Shown here: positions 11,172 to 19,763 of the stretch, one piece after another
Layout: every line of letters begins with the position of its first letter
How positions within the stretch are numbered: position 1 is the stretch's first letter
Position numbers and translations under genes: made by a program
Notes under the pieces: generated by a model
What the model was told of the DNA's origin: nothing
The model's database searches: none
What the model saw: the letters and a program-made list of their open reading frames with translations, nothing else
Assembly (NCBI GenBank): GCA_039024635.1
Contig: JBCCQA010000007.1
Location: 1 to 64,000, forward strand
Direction of reading: 5' to 3'
Length of the DNA: 64,000 nt
Origin: Kuafuiihalomonas sp039024635
GTDB taxonomy: Bacteria > Myxococcota > Kuafuiibacteriia > Kuafuiibacteriales > Kuafuiibacteriaceae

Positions 11172-12782
11172 TTAGGGCTTGGGGAGTTTGACTCGGTTCT
11201 CGAATCCTTGATCGGCTCGGGCGAAGTCCTCTTCCGCCGAAGTCAGGCCGAGCCGGGCTCCCTCGAGCTTTGCGATGAAGACGGTGCCCGTCGAGTCACC
11301 GACTACGTTGGTGGTCGTGCGCATCATGTCCAGGAGCCGGTCCACGCCGAGAATCAGCGCTAGGCCTTCAGCCGGAATCCCGACCGTCGTGAGCACCATG
11401 GCTAGGGTCACGAGGCCCGCGCCCGGCACGCCAGCCGCACCGACCGAAGCCAAGGTGGCCGAGGTGATGATCGTGAGCTGCTGACTCAGGTCCAGACCCA
11501 GCCCGTAGATCTGGGCGATGAAGATGGCCGCCACGCCCTGATAGAGCGCCGTCCCGTCCATGTTCACCGTTGCGCCGAGGGGCAGCACGAAGCTGCTCAC
11601 CGAAGGCGGCACCCCCAGGTTGTCTTCGACGCACTCCTTGGTCACCGGCAGCGTGGCCGAGGAGCTGGAGGTCGAGAAGGCGAGGAGCATGGCCGGTCGC
11701 AGTCCCCGGAGAAACTCCAGGACCTTCAGACCTCCCCCGAAGCGCACCACGCTGGCATAGGTCAGGGCGACGTGGAAAATGAGCCCCAGCATCACAGTCA
11801 TCGCATAGGCTCCGAGGGCCACGAGAACCGACAATCCGGTCGAGCCGATGACCTTGAAGATCAAGGCCGCCACGCCGACCGGCGCCAGCTTCATGGCGAT
11901 GTGGACCAGCATGACCATGGCCTCATTCGCGGTATCCACCATCTGCACCATGGGGCGCGACCGCTCCTCGGGGAGCAGGGTGAGGGCGATGCCAAGCATC
12001 AGGGCAAAAAAGATGACCTGAAGCATCTCGCCCGCAGCCAAGGAGGCGATGGGGTTGGTCGGGACAATGCCGACGATCTGGTCCATCAAGGAGGGCGCCA
12101 CGGCGGCTCGGCTCATCGTCGAGCTGGCCGCACCTTCATAGCTGGCCAAGAGGGCGGCCCGGTCGTCTTCGGCCAAGAGCTTTCCGGGTTCGAGGACGTT
12201 GGTGAGGGTCACGCCGATGGTCAGGGCCACGACGGTGGTGAGCGTGAAGAAGCCGAGCGTCCGCACCCCGAGTCGGCCAAGTTTCCGGACGTCGCCCAGG
12301 GAGGCCACACCCACGATGAGCGAGAAGAAGACCAGAGGTACGACCACCATCTTGATGAGGGCCAGGAAGAGAGCGCCTATCCACTCGGTCCAGTCCACGG
12401 CCAGCTGCCCCCAGTGGGAGAAGGCTCGGACGGTTTGGGCCTGGGTCGACACCCAGCCATCGACCCGTTGACCGGCCCGGGCCTCATCGGCCCCTTCGAC
12501 GCCCTCGGTTCGAAGGCGGACCAGGCTGCGAGGCTTCAGCCGGATCTCGACCTTGGCCCAGCCTTCTCGGTGCTCGATGACCGGGGCCGAGCGCGCCTCG
12601 GCCGCCAATGGGACCACCGCCGCCGACGATTCGGGCGTTTGGCGGACGTCGCCCTTCGCAAAGCGAACGGCGTCTTCCGGCATCAGGGCCCCGGTGGGTC
12701 CGAACAGGAGTCCAAGAACGCCCCCGAGACCCATACCGATCAGGATTTTCGTGTAGAGCTGCAGGGGGCGTCGCCCGGCCAT
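11172..12782 (-). CDS. Dicarboxylate/amino acid:cation symporter (DAACS family) with periplasmic insert
   Basis: A 536 aa inner-membrane sodium- or proton-coupled transporter of the GltP/DctA type. Family motifs are the serine-rich hairpin STSSSSATLPVT, the NMDGTALYQ motif in TM7, a second hairpin with GVPGAG, and DRLLDMMRTTTNVVGD in TM8. The normal family size is about 420-440 aa. The excess is a ~90-residue insert between TM1 and TM2 (about 38-125) that looks like a small beta-rich, SH3-like domain (APVIEHREGWAKVEIR ... GWVS). The substrate (glutamate, aspartate or C4-dicarboxylate) cannot be fixed from sequence. Confidence 0.92.
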   Translation of the reverse strand: MAGRRPLQLYTKILIGMGLGGVLGLLFGPTGALMPEDAVRFAKGDVRQTPESSAAVVPLAAEARSAPVIEHREGWAKVEIRLKPRSLVRLRTEGVEGADEARAGQRVDGWVSTQAQTVRAFSHWGQLAVDWTEWIGALFLALIKMVVVPLVFFSLIVGVASLGDVRKLGRLGVRTLGFFTLTTVVALTIGVTLTNVLEPGKLLAEDDRAALLASYEGAASSTMSRAAVAPSLMDQIVGIVPTNPIASLAAGEMLQVIFFALMLGIALTLLPEERSRPMVQMVDTANEAMVMLVHIAMKLAPVGVAALIFKVIGSTGLSVLVALGAYAMTVMLGLIFHVALTYASVVRFGGGLKVLEFLRGLRPAMLLAFSTSSSSATLPVTKECVEDNLGVPPSVSSFVLPLGATVNMDGTALYQGVAAIFIAQIYGLGLDLSQQLTIITSATLASVGAAGVPGAGLVTLAMVLTTVGIPAEGLALILGVDRLLDMMRTTTNVVGDSTGTVFIAKLEGARLGLTSAEEDFARADQGFENRVKLPKP

Positions 12783-12862
12783 GACGGGGAGGCTAGCACC
12801 TGGGCTGCACCATCGTCGCTTTACCTGGCCATTCTCTTCGGGCCCTTTGCTAGGCTCCCACC

Positions 12863-13348
12863 ATGGCGCGCCCCAACCGAGACCTCGTCCAGGCCCTCCG
12901 CGAAACCGCCGACCGGCTGGGAAGGGGCGCCCGCTACCGCTGGACCCACATGGGCAGCTGCAACTGCGGTCACCTGGCCCAGACCGTCACCCGCCTCTCC
13001 CGGGAGCGCCTGCACGCCATAGCCCTCGAGCGAGCGGGCGACTGGACCGAGCAGTCCCTCTCCTTCTGCGCCGATAGCGGTCTCCCGATGGACCACGTGA
13101 TCGAGTCGATGCTGGAACTCGGCCTGTCGACCACCGACCTCGCCGATCTGGAGAAGCTATCCAACGACCGCGTCCTCCGCTCGCTCCCCCACGGTCAGCG
13201 CAACCTCTCCCGCCGCAAGCGCGAAGACGTCATCCTCTACATGCGGACCTGGGCCCAGCTCCTAGAGGCCGACCTCCCATCCCCGACCGAGTCCACCGTC
13301 GACGTTGAGTCCGTCGCCGATGCCGGCCGCGTCCGACAGCCGGTCTGA
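12863..13348 (+). CDS. Conserved hypothetical protein with SCNCGHLAQ motif
   Basis: A 161 aa soluble protein I cannot name. It begins with a helix, then the striking motif HMGSCNCGHLAQ (two Cys, one His, about 30-39), then WTEQSLSFCADSGLPMDHVIESMLELG and a Leu-rich helical region. Similar uncharacterised proteins are recalled from Myxococcota and Bacteroidota, but no function is known to me. The paired cysteines with a nearby third Cys and His could bind a metal. It stands alone between divergent and convergent neighbours. Confidence 0.75.
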   Translation: MARPNRDLVQALRETADRLGRGARYRWTHMGSCNCGHLAQTVTRLSRERLHAIALERAGDWTEQSLSFCADSGLPMDHVIESMLELGLSTTDLADLEKLSNDRVLRSLPHGQRNLSRRKREDVILYMRTWAQLLEADLPSPTESTVDVESVADAGRVRQPV

Positions 13349-13352
13349 GGCC

Positions 13353-13907
13353 TCAAAGACCGGCGCAGAGTTCGTTACAGAGCTCGTCGGGACAAAGGAT
13401 CGAGAAGTTCATACTGCCTCGGCCGTAGACGTTGCGCTCGTCGTCTTCGAGTCGAAGCTCGAGATCGATGGTGGCATCGAGGAGGGTCTCGCCAATGGGG
13501 GCGGGGCAGAGCAGGACCTGGACCGGCGTGTCGCTGATGAGTCCGTCCTCGTCCTGCATCAGTCTCGAGAAAGTGGACACCCGAGCCACGAGGAGACCGT
13601 CCGAGTTCCGCCGGCCTTCGCCGCGAATGCGGACCGGATTCGGGAAGTCGCTCAGTGGTCGGTCCGTGACCCGAAGGGCCACCGGGGCGTGATAGACAGC
13701 GCCCTGGCCGCCGGTCCCAAGGAGGATGGCTTCGCCGGGCGCGATGGGGTCGAAGCGAGGCTGGAAGCTGGGGTCCGCCGTACGCTCGGGCCCTGTGCCC
13801 AAGGCCGCCACGGCCACGTCGATGTCGCCGGGGTCGTTCCCAGCCTCGCCGCCGCAGGCCTGGTGTAGGCCAATGAAGGCGAGGGAGAGAACGACCCGGC
13901 GGTGCAT
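13353..13907 (-). CDS. Small secreted lipoprotein downstream of the DUF2330 gene
   Basis: A 184 aa protein starting at MHRRVVLSLAFIGLHQACGG, a signal peptide with a lipobox-like QAC. An upstream in-frame start would add 12 residues inside the preceding gene, so I prefer this ATG, 4 nt after the DUF2330 stop. The mature part is beta-rich and has no domain I recognise. Four cysteines occur late in the chain (LLCPAP, SILCPDELCNELC), which suggests disulfides in the envelope. Being translationally close to the DUF2330 gene implies a shared envelope role. Confidence 0.7.
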   Translation of the reverse strand: MHRRVVLSLAFIGLHQACGGEAGNDPGDIDVAVAALGTGPERTADPSFQPRFDPIAPGEAILLGTGGQGAVYHAPVALRVTDRPLSDFPNPVRIRGEGRRNSDGLLVARVSTFSRLMQDEDGLISDTPVQVLLCPAPIGETLLDATIDLELRLEDDERNVYGRGSMNFSILCPDELCNELCAGL

Positions 13908-13911
13908 GGCC

Positions 13912-15594
13912 TCAGGCCTGGCGGCGACGACGGCGGATGGCAAGGAAGAGCAGCCCCGCCGCCAGTGCGCTCAGCATGGCAGCGTCCTCGGGCCGGGTGG
14001 CCTGGCAGCCGCCGTCGGTCTGAGTCAGGCCGGTGCTGATCCGATCTGCGTTGTCGATCGCGATGGTGGGCGCGCCCTCCTCGAAGAGCCGTTCGATGCG
14101 GAGGGAGAAAGGCACGTCGGCGGCCACCCGCGTCTCGACCCATCGGGCGCCGTCGTTGACCCGGAACTCCCGTCCGTCGGGGAGCTGCAGGGTGCCGCCG
14201 GCCCCGTCGCAGGAGACCTCGAAGAAGGCATCATGGATGTTGCTGACGTCCTCCAGGTCGGGGTTGAAGGCGAAGACCGGGTCGCGGGTCATCTCGTCGG
14301 GCGAGAGGGTGGTGTACAGACGGGTCATGTAGTCGTGGCCGTCGAAGAGTTCCTGGGCGTGACGGAGCGGGTTGACCTCCCGCTCGAAGAGGCCGTCAGT
14401 GGTGGCCGCAGCATCGAAGGCGTCAGCCCAGGCCTCGAAGGCCTCGGGGTCGGCTTCCGCCCACTGCTGGGTCAGCCAACGAGCGTTCTGATAGAAGCCG
14501 AGCTGGTCCCAGCCCTGCTCCAAGAACTCGACCGGAATGGGGAGGGCTTCGGCCAAGGTCGCCTGAAGGCTACCGGTGATCGGGAAACGCCAGATCACCT
14601 GCTCCAGGAACTCGACCGGATCGCTGAGGCTCGACAGCTCGCTTCGGAGAGGGAAACGGCCCTGAAAGAAGAGGCGCTGATCCATCAGGTCTGTGGAGCC
14701 GGCGTACTCCGTGACGAAGCTCTGACCGGCCTCCGCTTCGTTGGTCGCGGCAATGATGACCTCGTTGTAGTTCTGGCCGGCGTTGAACCAGTCAATCTGC
14801 TCTTCGTTGATGACGGTGTGGAGATAGTTTCGGGGGATGGCTCGGCTCTCACCCAGGACCCAAACCTGGACGCCCATGTTGGGGTTGGCGGCCACCGAGG
14901 TCAGGATGAGCGGGACCATGGGGTACTGACTTCGATAGCGAAGCGCCAAAGGCTGAATCTCGCCGGTTTCGGCCCCCGAGACGAGTTTGACCGCCACGAA
15001 GTAGGCACCGGTCTTGATGTAGGGTCCGACGACGTCCTCGGTGCCGGTGGGCACGAAGAAGCCCTCCCGCTCCAGCCAATCGAACATCTCCTGCCGGTCG
15101 TCGGCCCGGAGGGTTGCGGTGTCGAAGCTTCCGATCACCTGACGGGCTACCAGGGGCGAGCTGCCGTCGTCGCCTTGGAAGCTGTCCGACTCGGCCGAGG
15201 TCGGAAGCGCTACACCCCGACCCCCGTTGGGCAGGCACTGGTCGGGAAACACGCGGTTCAGCCGGTAGGTGGGCTGGGTGGCCTGAGTGACCTGAGTAAA
15301 GAGCTCGTCGCTGCTCAACAGTAGCTCGGGGACATCGGGCACGGGAACGAGCCAACCGAACTCCTCGGCCGGACCCTCGTACTGAATCTGGATGTGGGCT
15401 TCGACTTGGTCGCCGTCCTGAGAGAAGACAATCCGTTCGCCCGCCTGAACCACGGGGACGGCCGGGAACTGGGGCGCGACGCAGCCGCAGGCCTTGGCCT
15501 CGGGTGCCGGGGTGAGCACGGCGGCAGCGGCGGCCAGGGGAAGGAGAGGGACCCACAAACGAGTCATGTCGGGCATGTTCATGACCCCATCCAT
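13912..15594 (-). CDS. DUF2330 envelope protein with MYXO-CTERM-like tail
   Basis: A 560 aa exported protein. The signal peptide (about 1-35) ends before CGCVAP. A long DUF2330 region follows, recognisable by AGERIVFSQDGDQVEAHIQIQY and FGWLVPVPDVPEL. The C terminus is tripartite: a Gly-Cys (GGCQ), a hydrophobic helix (AAMLSALAAGLLFLAI) and an Arg cluster (RRRRRQ). That is the layout of MYXO-CTERM sorting signals processed by a rhombosortase/myxosortase-type system. The start could also be the Met at residue 5 or 9. Function is unknown; surface anchoring is inferred from the tail. Confidence 0.85.
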   Translation of the reverse strand: MDGVMNMPDMTRLWVPLLPLAAAAAVLTPAPEAKACGCVAPQFPAVPVVQAGERIVFSQDGDQVEAHIQIQYEGPAEEFGWLVPVPDVPELLLSSDELFTQVTQATQPTYRLNRVFPDQCLPNGGRGVALPTSAESDSFQGDDGSSPLVARQVIGSFDTATLRADDRQEMFDWLEREGFFVPTGTEDVVGPYIKTGAYFVAVKLVSGAETGEIQPLALRYRSQYPMVPLILTSVAANPNMGVQVWVLGESRAIPRNYLHTVINEEQIDWFNAGQNYNEVIIAATNEAEAGQSFVTEYAGSTDLMDQRLFFQGRFPLRSELSSLSDPVEFLEQVIWRFPITGSLQATLAEALPIPVEFLEQGWDQLGFYQNARWLTQQWAEADPEAFEAWADAFDAAATTDGLFEREVNPLRHAQELFDGHDYMTRLYTTLSPDEMTRDPVFAFNPDLEDVSNIHDAFFEVSCDGAGGTLQLPDGREFRVNDGARWVETRVAADVPFSLRIERLFEEGAPTIAIDNADRISTGLTQTDGGCQATRPEDAAMLSALAAGLLFLAIRRRRRQA

Positions 15595-15722
15595 CTAACA
15601 AGACCCGTGCCGAGCCGTGAAGGGTGCGCTCGCTGGGGAAGTCCTCAGATTTCCGAAGGGGGAAGGCCCGGGAGGATGAATTTCTGCTGCTCGGGGCACG
15701 GATTTCCGAGAGGCTCCTGGAG

Positions 15723-16412
15723 ATGAGCTCAGCGAGCTTCTTCGACCGCCGCCACCTGGCCGACTTCGGCACCATCGGCGAGGGTCAGCCCGAGCTGGCG
15801 AAGGCCTTCTTCGCCTACTACGGCCAAGTCTTTCAGGATGGGGCCCTTTCCGTTCGGCTTAAGAGCCTGACCGCCCTCGCCGTGGCCCACGTCGTCCAGT
15901 GCCCCTACTGCATCGACGCCTACACTCGGGGCAGTCTCGAGGCCGGGGCCGACCTGGAGCAGATGACCGAAGCCGTTCACGTCGCGGCCGCGGTGCGCTC
16001 GGCCTCGGTCATGGACTACGGGCTCCAGATGCTGGGGCAGGCCGCGAAGCTGGGCATGGGCGGCTCGGCCGTCGACACGCCGGCATACTACTTCTCGGTC
16101 GCGCAGCTCTCGAATGACGGCGCCCACGAAGCCGCCTCGCCCGAGCTGAGCCGAGCCCACGAAGCCTGGAACCAGGCCGTGTTCGCGGACGGCGCGCTCG
16201 AAGGGATCGAAAAGGCCCTGATCGGTTTGGCCTGCGCCCACGCCATTCAGTGTCCTTACTCGATTCATCGACAGACCGAGGCGGCCAAGGGTCTGGGAGG
16301 CGATCTGGCCCAGATGACAGAGGCCGTTCACGTTGCCAACGCCATCCGAGGCGGCGCGGCGCTTGTTCACGGACTTCAGATGAAGGAACTCGTCCAGGAG
16401 GACGTCGCGTGA
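15723..16412 (+). CDS. Tandem AhpD-like (carboxymuconolactone decarboxylase family) protein
   Basis: A 229 aa protein of two AhpD-like helical repeats. The first (about 40-105) has the redox pair C60-P-Y-C63 preceded by His56, as in AhpD peroxidases. The second (about 155-220) keeps Cys177 but has Ser180 in place of the second Cys (CPYS). I chose the ATG at 15723 because it follows CTGGAG; the open frame extends 99 nt further upstream without family similarity. The stop overlaps the arsS start (GTGA). This matches the peroxidase-like partner often found beside arsS, though here duplicated. A thiol-redox role in the arsS pathway is inferred. Confidence 0.88.
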   Translation: MSSASFFDRRHLADFGTIGEGQPELAKAFFAYYGQVFQDGALSVRLKSLTALAVAHVVQCPYCIDAYTRGSLEAGADLEQMTEAVHVAAAVRSASVMDYGLQMLGQAAKLGMGGSAVDTPAYYFSVAQLSNDGAHEAASPELSRAHEAWNQAVFADGALEGIEKALIGLACAHAIQCPYSIHRQTEAAKGLGGDLAQMTEAVHVANAIRGGAALVHGLQMKELVQEDVA

Positions 16413-17476
16413 CCTTACCAATCGTAGATCAGAGCCCCCGGGCTACCCGTAGCTTGATGGGCCTCCGCGACCCCCTCGCGCCCGCCGCACGGCAGCTCGG
16501 CCGACTCAACGCGTGGGCGGAAGAGCAGGACGCGAGCTTCGATGCGTCCATCGCGGCTTCGGGCTGGGGCCGCCTCGGACCCTCGGAGCTCGAGATCTTC
16601 CAGATAAACCTCGGCAAGCTCTGCAATATGAATTGCCGGCACTGTCACGTCGATGCCGGTCCGGATCGCACCGACGCCAACATGGACCGCGCGACCGTCG
16701 ACGACTGCCTGCGCGCGCTGGACCGGACCCAGGCTCACACAGTCGACCTCACGGGTGGGGCCCCCGAGCTAAATCCTCATTTTCGCGATCTGGTCGAAGA
16801 GGCCGTCAGCCGGGGGAAGAAGGTCATCGATCGCTGCAACCTGACAATCCTCCTCACCAGGAAGATGCAGGACCTGCCCGAGTGGTTCGCGGCTCGAGGC
16901 GTCGAAGTGGTCTGCTCCCTCCCGCACTTTGCGCTTCGGAACACCGACGCGCAGCGAGGCGACGGCACCTTCCGAAAGTCGATCGATGCCCTGAAACGCC
17001 TCAATGCTGCCGGTTACGGTCAGGGCGACCCAGACCGGGTCCTGACCCTGATGTCGAACCCGGCCGGAGCCTTCATCAGCGGCGATCAATCGGTGATGGA
17101 GCGGGAGTGGAAGCGGGCCTTAGCCCGAAACCACGGCGTCAGCTTCGATCGGCTCTTCGCTCTCAACAACATGCCGATCAGCCGTTACCTCCAGTGGCTG
17201 GAGGAGAGCGGCAACTTCGAAGCTTACATGGCGCGACTCCTCGCCGCCTACAACCCGACCACCGTCGCTGGGCTTATGTGTCGCAACACCATCAGCATCT
17301 CTTGGGACGGGTGGGTCTACGACTGCGACTTCAATCAGATGCTCGAGATGCCGGTGGAGGGCAGAACCCACATCCGGGACTTCGAACCCCAGGCCTTCCG
17401 CAGCCGACGGATCGCGACTGGGCCCCACTGCTTCGGGTGCACGGCCGGAAGCGGCTCCAGCTGCGGCGGACAGTAG
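16409..17476 (+). CDS. arsS: Radical SAM protein ArsS (arsenosugar biosynthesis)
   Basis: A 355 aa radical SAM enzyme. The [4Fe-4S] motif is C72-x3-C76-x2-C79 (CNMNCRHCHVDAGP). Other family signatures are VDLTGGAPELNPHF, CSLPHF, QRGDGTF, NNMPISRYL, MCRNTISISWDGWVYDCDFNQML, and the C-terminal CFGCTAGSGSSCGG, a cysteine-rich auxiliary segment. ArsS attaches the 5'-deoxyadenosyl group of SAM to methylated arsenic in arsenosugar synthesis. It is translationally coupled (4-nt overlap) to the tandem AhpD-like gene. No arsM methyltransferase is recognisable here, so either it lies elsewhere or this homologue has another substrate. Confidence 0.93.
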   Translation: MTLPIVDQSPRATRSLMGLRDPLAPAARQLGRLNAWAEEQDASFDASIAASGWGRLGPSELEIFQINLGKLCNMNCRHCHVDAGPDRTDANMDRATVDDCLRALDRTQAHTVDLTGGAPELNPHFRDLVEEAVSRGKKVIDRCNLTILLTRKMQDLPEWFAARGVEVVCSLPHFALRNTDAQRGDGTFRKSIDALKRLNAAGYGQGDPDRVLTLMSNPAGAFISGDQSVMEREWKRALARNHGVSFDRLFALNNMPISRYLQWLEESGNFEAYMARLLAAYNPTTVAGLMCRNTISISWDGWVYDCDFNQMLEMPVEGRTHIRDFEPQAFRSRRIATGPHCFGCTAGSGSSCGGQ

Positions 17477-17483
17477 GGGCCCG

Positions 17484-17501
17484 GCGCGGGCGGCGCTTTT
17501 T
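17484..17501 (+). terminator. Possible short intrinsic terminator after arsS
   Basis: Seven nt after the arsS TAG there is a 4-bp GCGC/GCGC stem with a GGGCG loop followed directly by five T. The stem is short, so termination may be partial. A larger GGGCCC inverted pair flanks it. Confidence 0.35.
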
Positions 17502-17522
17502 CTTGGTGGGCCCGGGCACTGC

Positions 17523-18086
17523 GTGCATTTTCCCGCCGTGGACGCAGGGCCGTACCAAGAGGAACGAGGGCCACTGGCCGCGATCGGTGCGCTGAGCGTC
17601 GCTGCCTTCTCCTTCCTGGTCTGGATCATCTACTTCAACCCCTTCGGCGGCGGACAGGCCGAGGCCGTGGCCTTTCTTCCGGCGGTGAACGCCAGCCTGA
17701 ACACGGTCAGCACCATCTGCTTGGTGACGGGCTTCGTGATGATCAAGCAGGGCCGTCGGACCGCTCACCGCAACTTCATGGTGGGAGCCTTCGCCGCGTC
17801 GACGCTCTTCTTGATCAGCTACATCGTCTACCACAGCCTCCACGGCGACACGCCCTTCCGAGGCAAGGGCTGGATCCGGCCGGTCTACTTTGCAGTACTG
17901 ATCAGCCACATCGTCCTCTCCGCCGTGGCCCTGCCCCTCGTACTCACCTCCTTCTTCTTTTCTTTGAGCGGCCGCTTCGCGAAGCACAAGAAGGTCTCAC
18001 GCTTCACCTTTCCACTTTGGCTGTACGTGTCGGTCACCGGCGTCCTCGTCTTCTTCATGCTTCGAGGCTTCGGCGGAGCGACCTGA
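17523..18086 (+). CDS. DUF420 four-helix membrane protein
   Basis: A 187 aa integral membrane protein with four to five hydrophobic helices and conserved histidines (RRTAHRNFMVGAF, IVYHSLHGDTPF, ISHIVLSAVALPLVL, GRFAKHKKVSRFTFPLWLYVSVTGV). These are characteristic of DUF420 proteins, often found with cytochrome oxidase assembly genes. The histidine pattern suggests heme or copper handling, but that is family-level inference. Its last 90 nt overlap, in antisense, the end of the next gene. No oxidase subunits are present in the window. Confidence 0.88.
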   Translation: MHFPAVDAGPYQEERGPLAAIGALSVAAFSFLVWIIYFNPFGGGQAEAVAFLPAVNASLNTVSTICLVTGFVMIKQGRRTAHRNFMVGAFAASTLFLISYIVYHSLHGDTPFRGKGWIRPVYFAVLISHIVLSAVALPLVLTSFFFSLSGRFAKHKKVSRFTFPLWLYVSVTGVLVFFMLRGFGGAT

Positions 18087-18392
18087 GATCAGCCCAGCCA
18101 AGAGCTCGACCACCGAGTCGAGCTCCCTTTCGTTGGAGACCCAGAGCGTCGCCGACCCCCCCGCGCAGGGGCGGGCGCCCGGGTCTTTGACGGGTCCAAA
18201 CCAGCCGGTCACGTCGACTCGGACCCGGGGCGCCGACTTTCGGTGGAGGCGAAGGTAGGCCAGGGCCCGTCCGCCCCAGTCGACGCGCCGGTAGCTCGGC
18301 CCTCCGACGCAGGCCACCCGACCCTCTTCTGCCGCGGGTATGCGTCGAAGGATTTCCAGAAGCAGCAGGTCGCGAAGGCTCTCCAAATTCAC
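17997..18392 (-). CDS. Hypothetical protein convergent with DUF420
   Basis: A 131 aa soluble protein I do not recognise. The first ~100 residues look like a genuine domain (VACVGGPSYRRVDWGGRALAYLRLH, then a second strand-rich half with ERELDSVVELLAGLI). The last 30 residues are antisense to the DUF420 coding end, are strongly charged, and may be a late extension. Start and stop are both uncertain by some codons. Confidence 0.5.
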   Translation of the reverse strand: MNLESLRDLLLLEILRRIPAAEEGRVACVGGPSYRRVDWGGRALAYLRLHRKSAPRVRVDVTGWFGPVKDPGARPCAGGSATLWVSNERELDSVVELLAGLISGRSAEASKHEEDEDAGDRHVQPKWKGEA

Positions 18393-18483
18393 GGAGGGAG
18401 GGACAGCAGTCGCTGTGCCAGCTGGGCAGACGGCGCAAGATGCATAGCCTTCGACGCCTTTCGTCGGGCGTCAGCGAAAGCCG

Positions 18484-19233
18484 TCACTTCTTGAAGAGCT
18501 TGCCGATCAGTCCGCCGAGTCCGCTCTTCGCCTTGTCCTTCCGGGTGCTAGCCAGGCGAAGGCCCCGGGTGGCCTCGATGTTCTTGGGCTGAATGCGGAG
18601 GCAGACCCGCCACCATTTGATGGCCTGCTCGTAGTCCTCTTGGTCGAAGTAGATCTGGCCCAGGTACTGAGGCGCAAGCTCCAGGTTATCCTGCTTCTTG
18701 TAGGCGCTCTTCAATAGGTCGATGGCCTGCTTCCGGGCGGACTGGGCGCTCCTCTGGCTCTGGTAGATGCACCAGGCTCGATAGACTTCGTAGAGCGGAT
18801 CGTCGGGGTTCAGGCCTTGGGCCTCGTCCAGGTGGCCCAGGGCGTCGTTCCAGCGCTTCTGGCGCATCGCCTGCAGGGCATCGTCAACCAGGCCTTCAGC
18901 CCGAAGAACGGCGTGCACGTCGGTGGCCAGCCCCTTCTGCTTGCGGTCCAGCAGGATGAGGTACTCTTCCCGGCTGCTCGGATCCTTCAGGGTTTCATGG
19001 GCCTCACTCAAGGTCTGAAAGATCTCGTCGACCTTCCGCTTGTCCTGCTCGCCTAGCTCGACGCCCGCGAAGGCGTCCATGTGCCAGCTCTTGCCCATGG
19101 TCATGAAGCGGGTACGGATCTCGTCCGGGCTGGCTTCTCGGTCGACGCCCAGGAGCTCGAAGTGGTTCCGCTTCTGGAGGGAAGAGTGGAAGCGCTCGAT
19201 GCGGGCCCTCATCTCTGCTGCGTCGCCGGACAC
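18484..19233 (-). CDS. J-domain plus TPR protein with altered HPD motif
   Basis: A 249 aa soluble protein. Residues about 20-95 form a DnaJ J-domain (HFELLGVDREASPDEIRTRF ... IFQTLSEAHETLKDPSSREEY). The catalytic HPD is replaced by H51-M-D53. Residues about 110-225 contain TPR-like helical repeats (WNDALGHLDEAQGLNPDDPLYEVYRA; DYEQAIKWWRVCLRIQPKN). The tail is Lys-rich. J-domains stimulate DnaK through HPD, so the Pro-to-Met change may weaken this. Such J-TPR proteins are common in myxobacteria. Confidence 0.85.
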   Translation of the reverse strand: MSGDAAEMRARIERFHSSLQKRNHFELLGVDREASPDEIRTRFMTMGKSWHMDAFAGVELGEQDKRKVDEIFQTLSEAHETLKDPSSREEYLILLDRKQKGLATDVHAVLRAEGLVDDALQAMRQKRWNDALGHLDEAQGLNPDDPLYEVYRAWCIYQSQRSAQSARKQAIDLLKSAYKKQDNLELAPQYLGQIYFDQEDYEQAIKWWRVCLRIQPKNIEATRGLRLASTRKDKAKSGLGGLIGKLFKK

Positions 19234-19320
19234 CGGCGAAGGCTATTTCCCAGCGGCAGGCCCGTGTCAAAACCGGTTCTTCCCGTGGTCCTCTTTGGTT
19301 TCTTCTGTCAGCCTTCGAAG

Positions 19321-19689
19321 GTGGCCGAGAAGCACCTGGTCCTCTGGGATGGCGAGTGTGGATTCTGCCGACGCTCCGTGGACTGGCTTCTCGCCCTGGA
19401 CCATGAGAGCCGGCTGGAGGCCCTGCCGTATCAGCAGGCCCCCTCACCGCCCATGACGCCCGCACTCGCGTCAGCCTGCGAACGAGCCGTTCACGTGGTG
19501 GCTGTCGACGGTAGGGTCTTCCGAGCGGGTCGGGCCGTGCTCTTCGCCCTGGACGTGGTGGGCTGGCGTACTCTGGCCTTCGTGGGCCGGATTCCCCCTT
19601 TCATCTGGGCCATCGAACTCGGATATTGGGTGGTGGCCCGGAACCGTCGCTGGTTCTCGAAGCTCTTGTTCCGCGCTCGAACCTCCTGA
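19321..19689 (+). CDS. DCC1-family thiol-disulfide oxidoreductase-like protein
   Basis: A 122 aa protein with the family motif DGECGFCRRSVDWLL near the N terminus (D-x-x-C-x-x-C), a thioredoxin-like core, and a hydrophobic C-terminal helix (PPFIWAIELGYWVVARNR). A GTG start is assigned where the family N terminus begins (VAEKHLVLWDG). The longer open frame upstream is antisense to the J-domain gene and has no similarity. Function is unknown beyond probable thiol redox chemistry. Confidence 0.87.
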   Translation: MAEKHLVLWDGECGFCRRSVDWLLALDHESRLEALPYQQAPSPPMTPALASACERAVHVVAVDGRVFRAGRAVLFALDVVGWRTLAFVGRIPPFIWAIELGYWVVARNRRWFSKLLFRARTS

Positions 19690-19763
19690 AGCGGCCCTTT
19701 CCTGCTCTGCGGGCCAGGTTCGCGCGTGACAAGGCTCCAGCCCCCCCCTAGTCTCCCTCTGCC

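Noticed and set aside
11772..13022. Plus-strand open frame of 416 aa over the symporter gene
   Set aside because: His/Asp/Gly-rich, no hydrophobic or domain pattern; antisense of a conserved membrane protein.
13726..15324. Plus-strand open frame of 532 aa over the DUF2330 gene
   Set aside because: Antisense shadow; the minus-strand product has a signal peptide, a known domain and a sorting tail.
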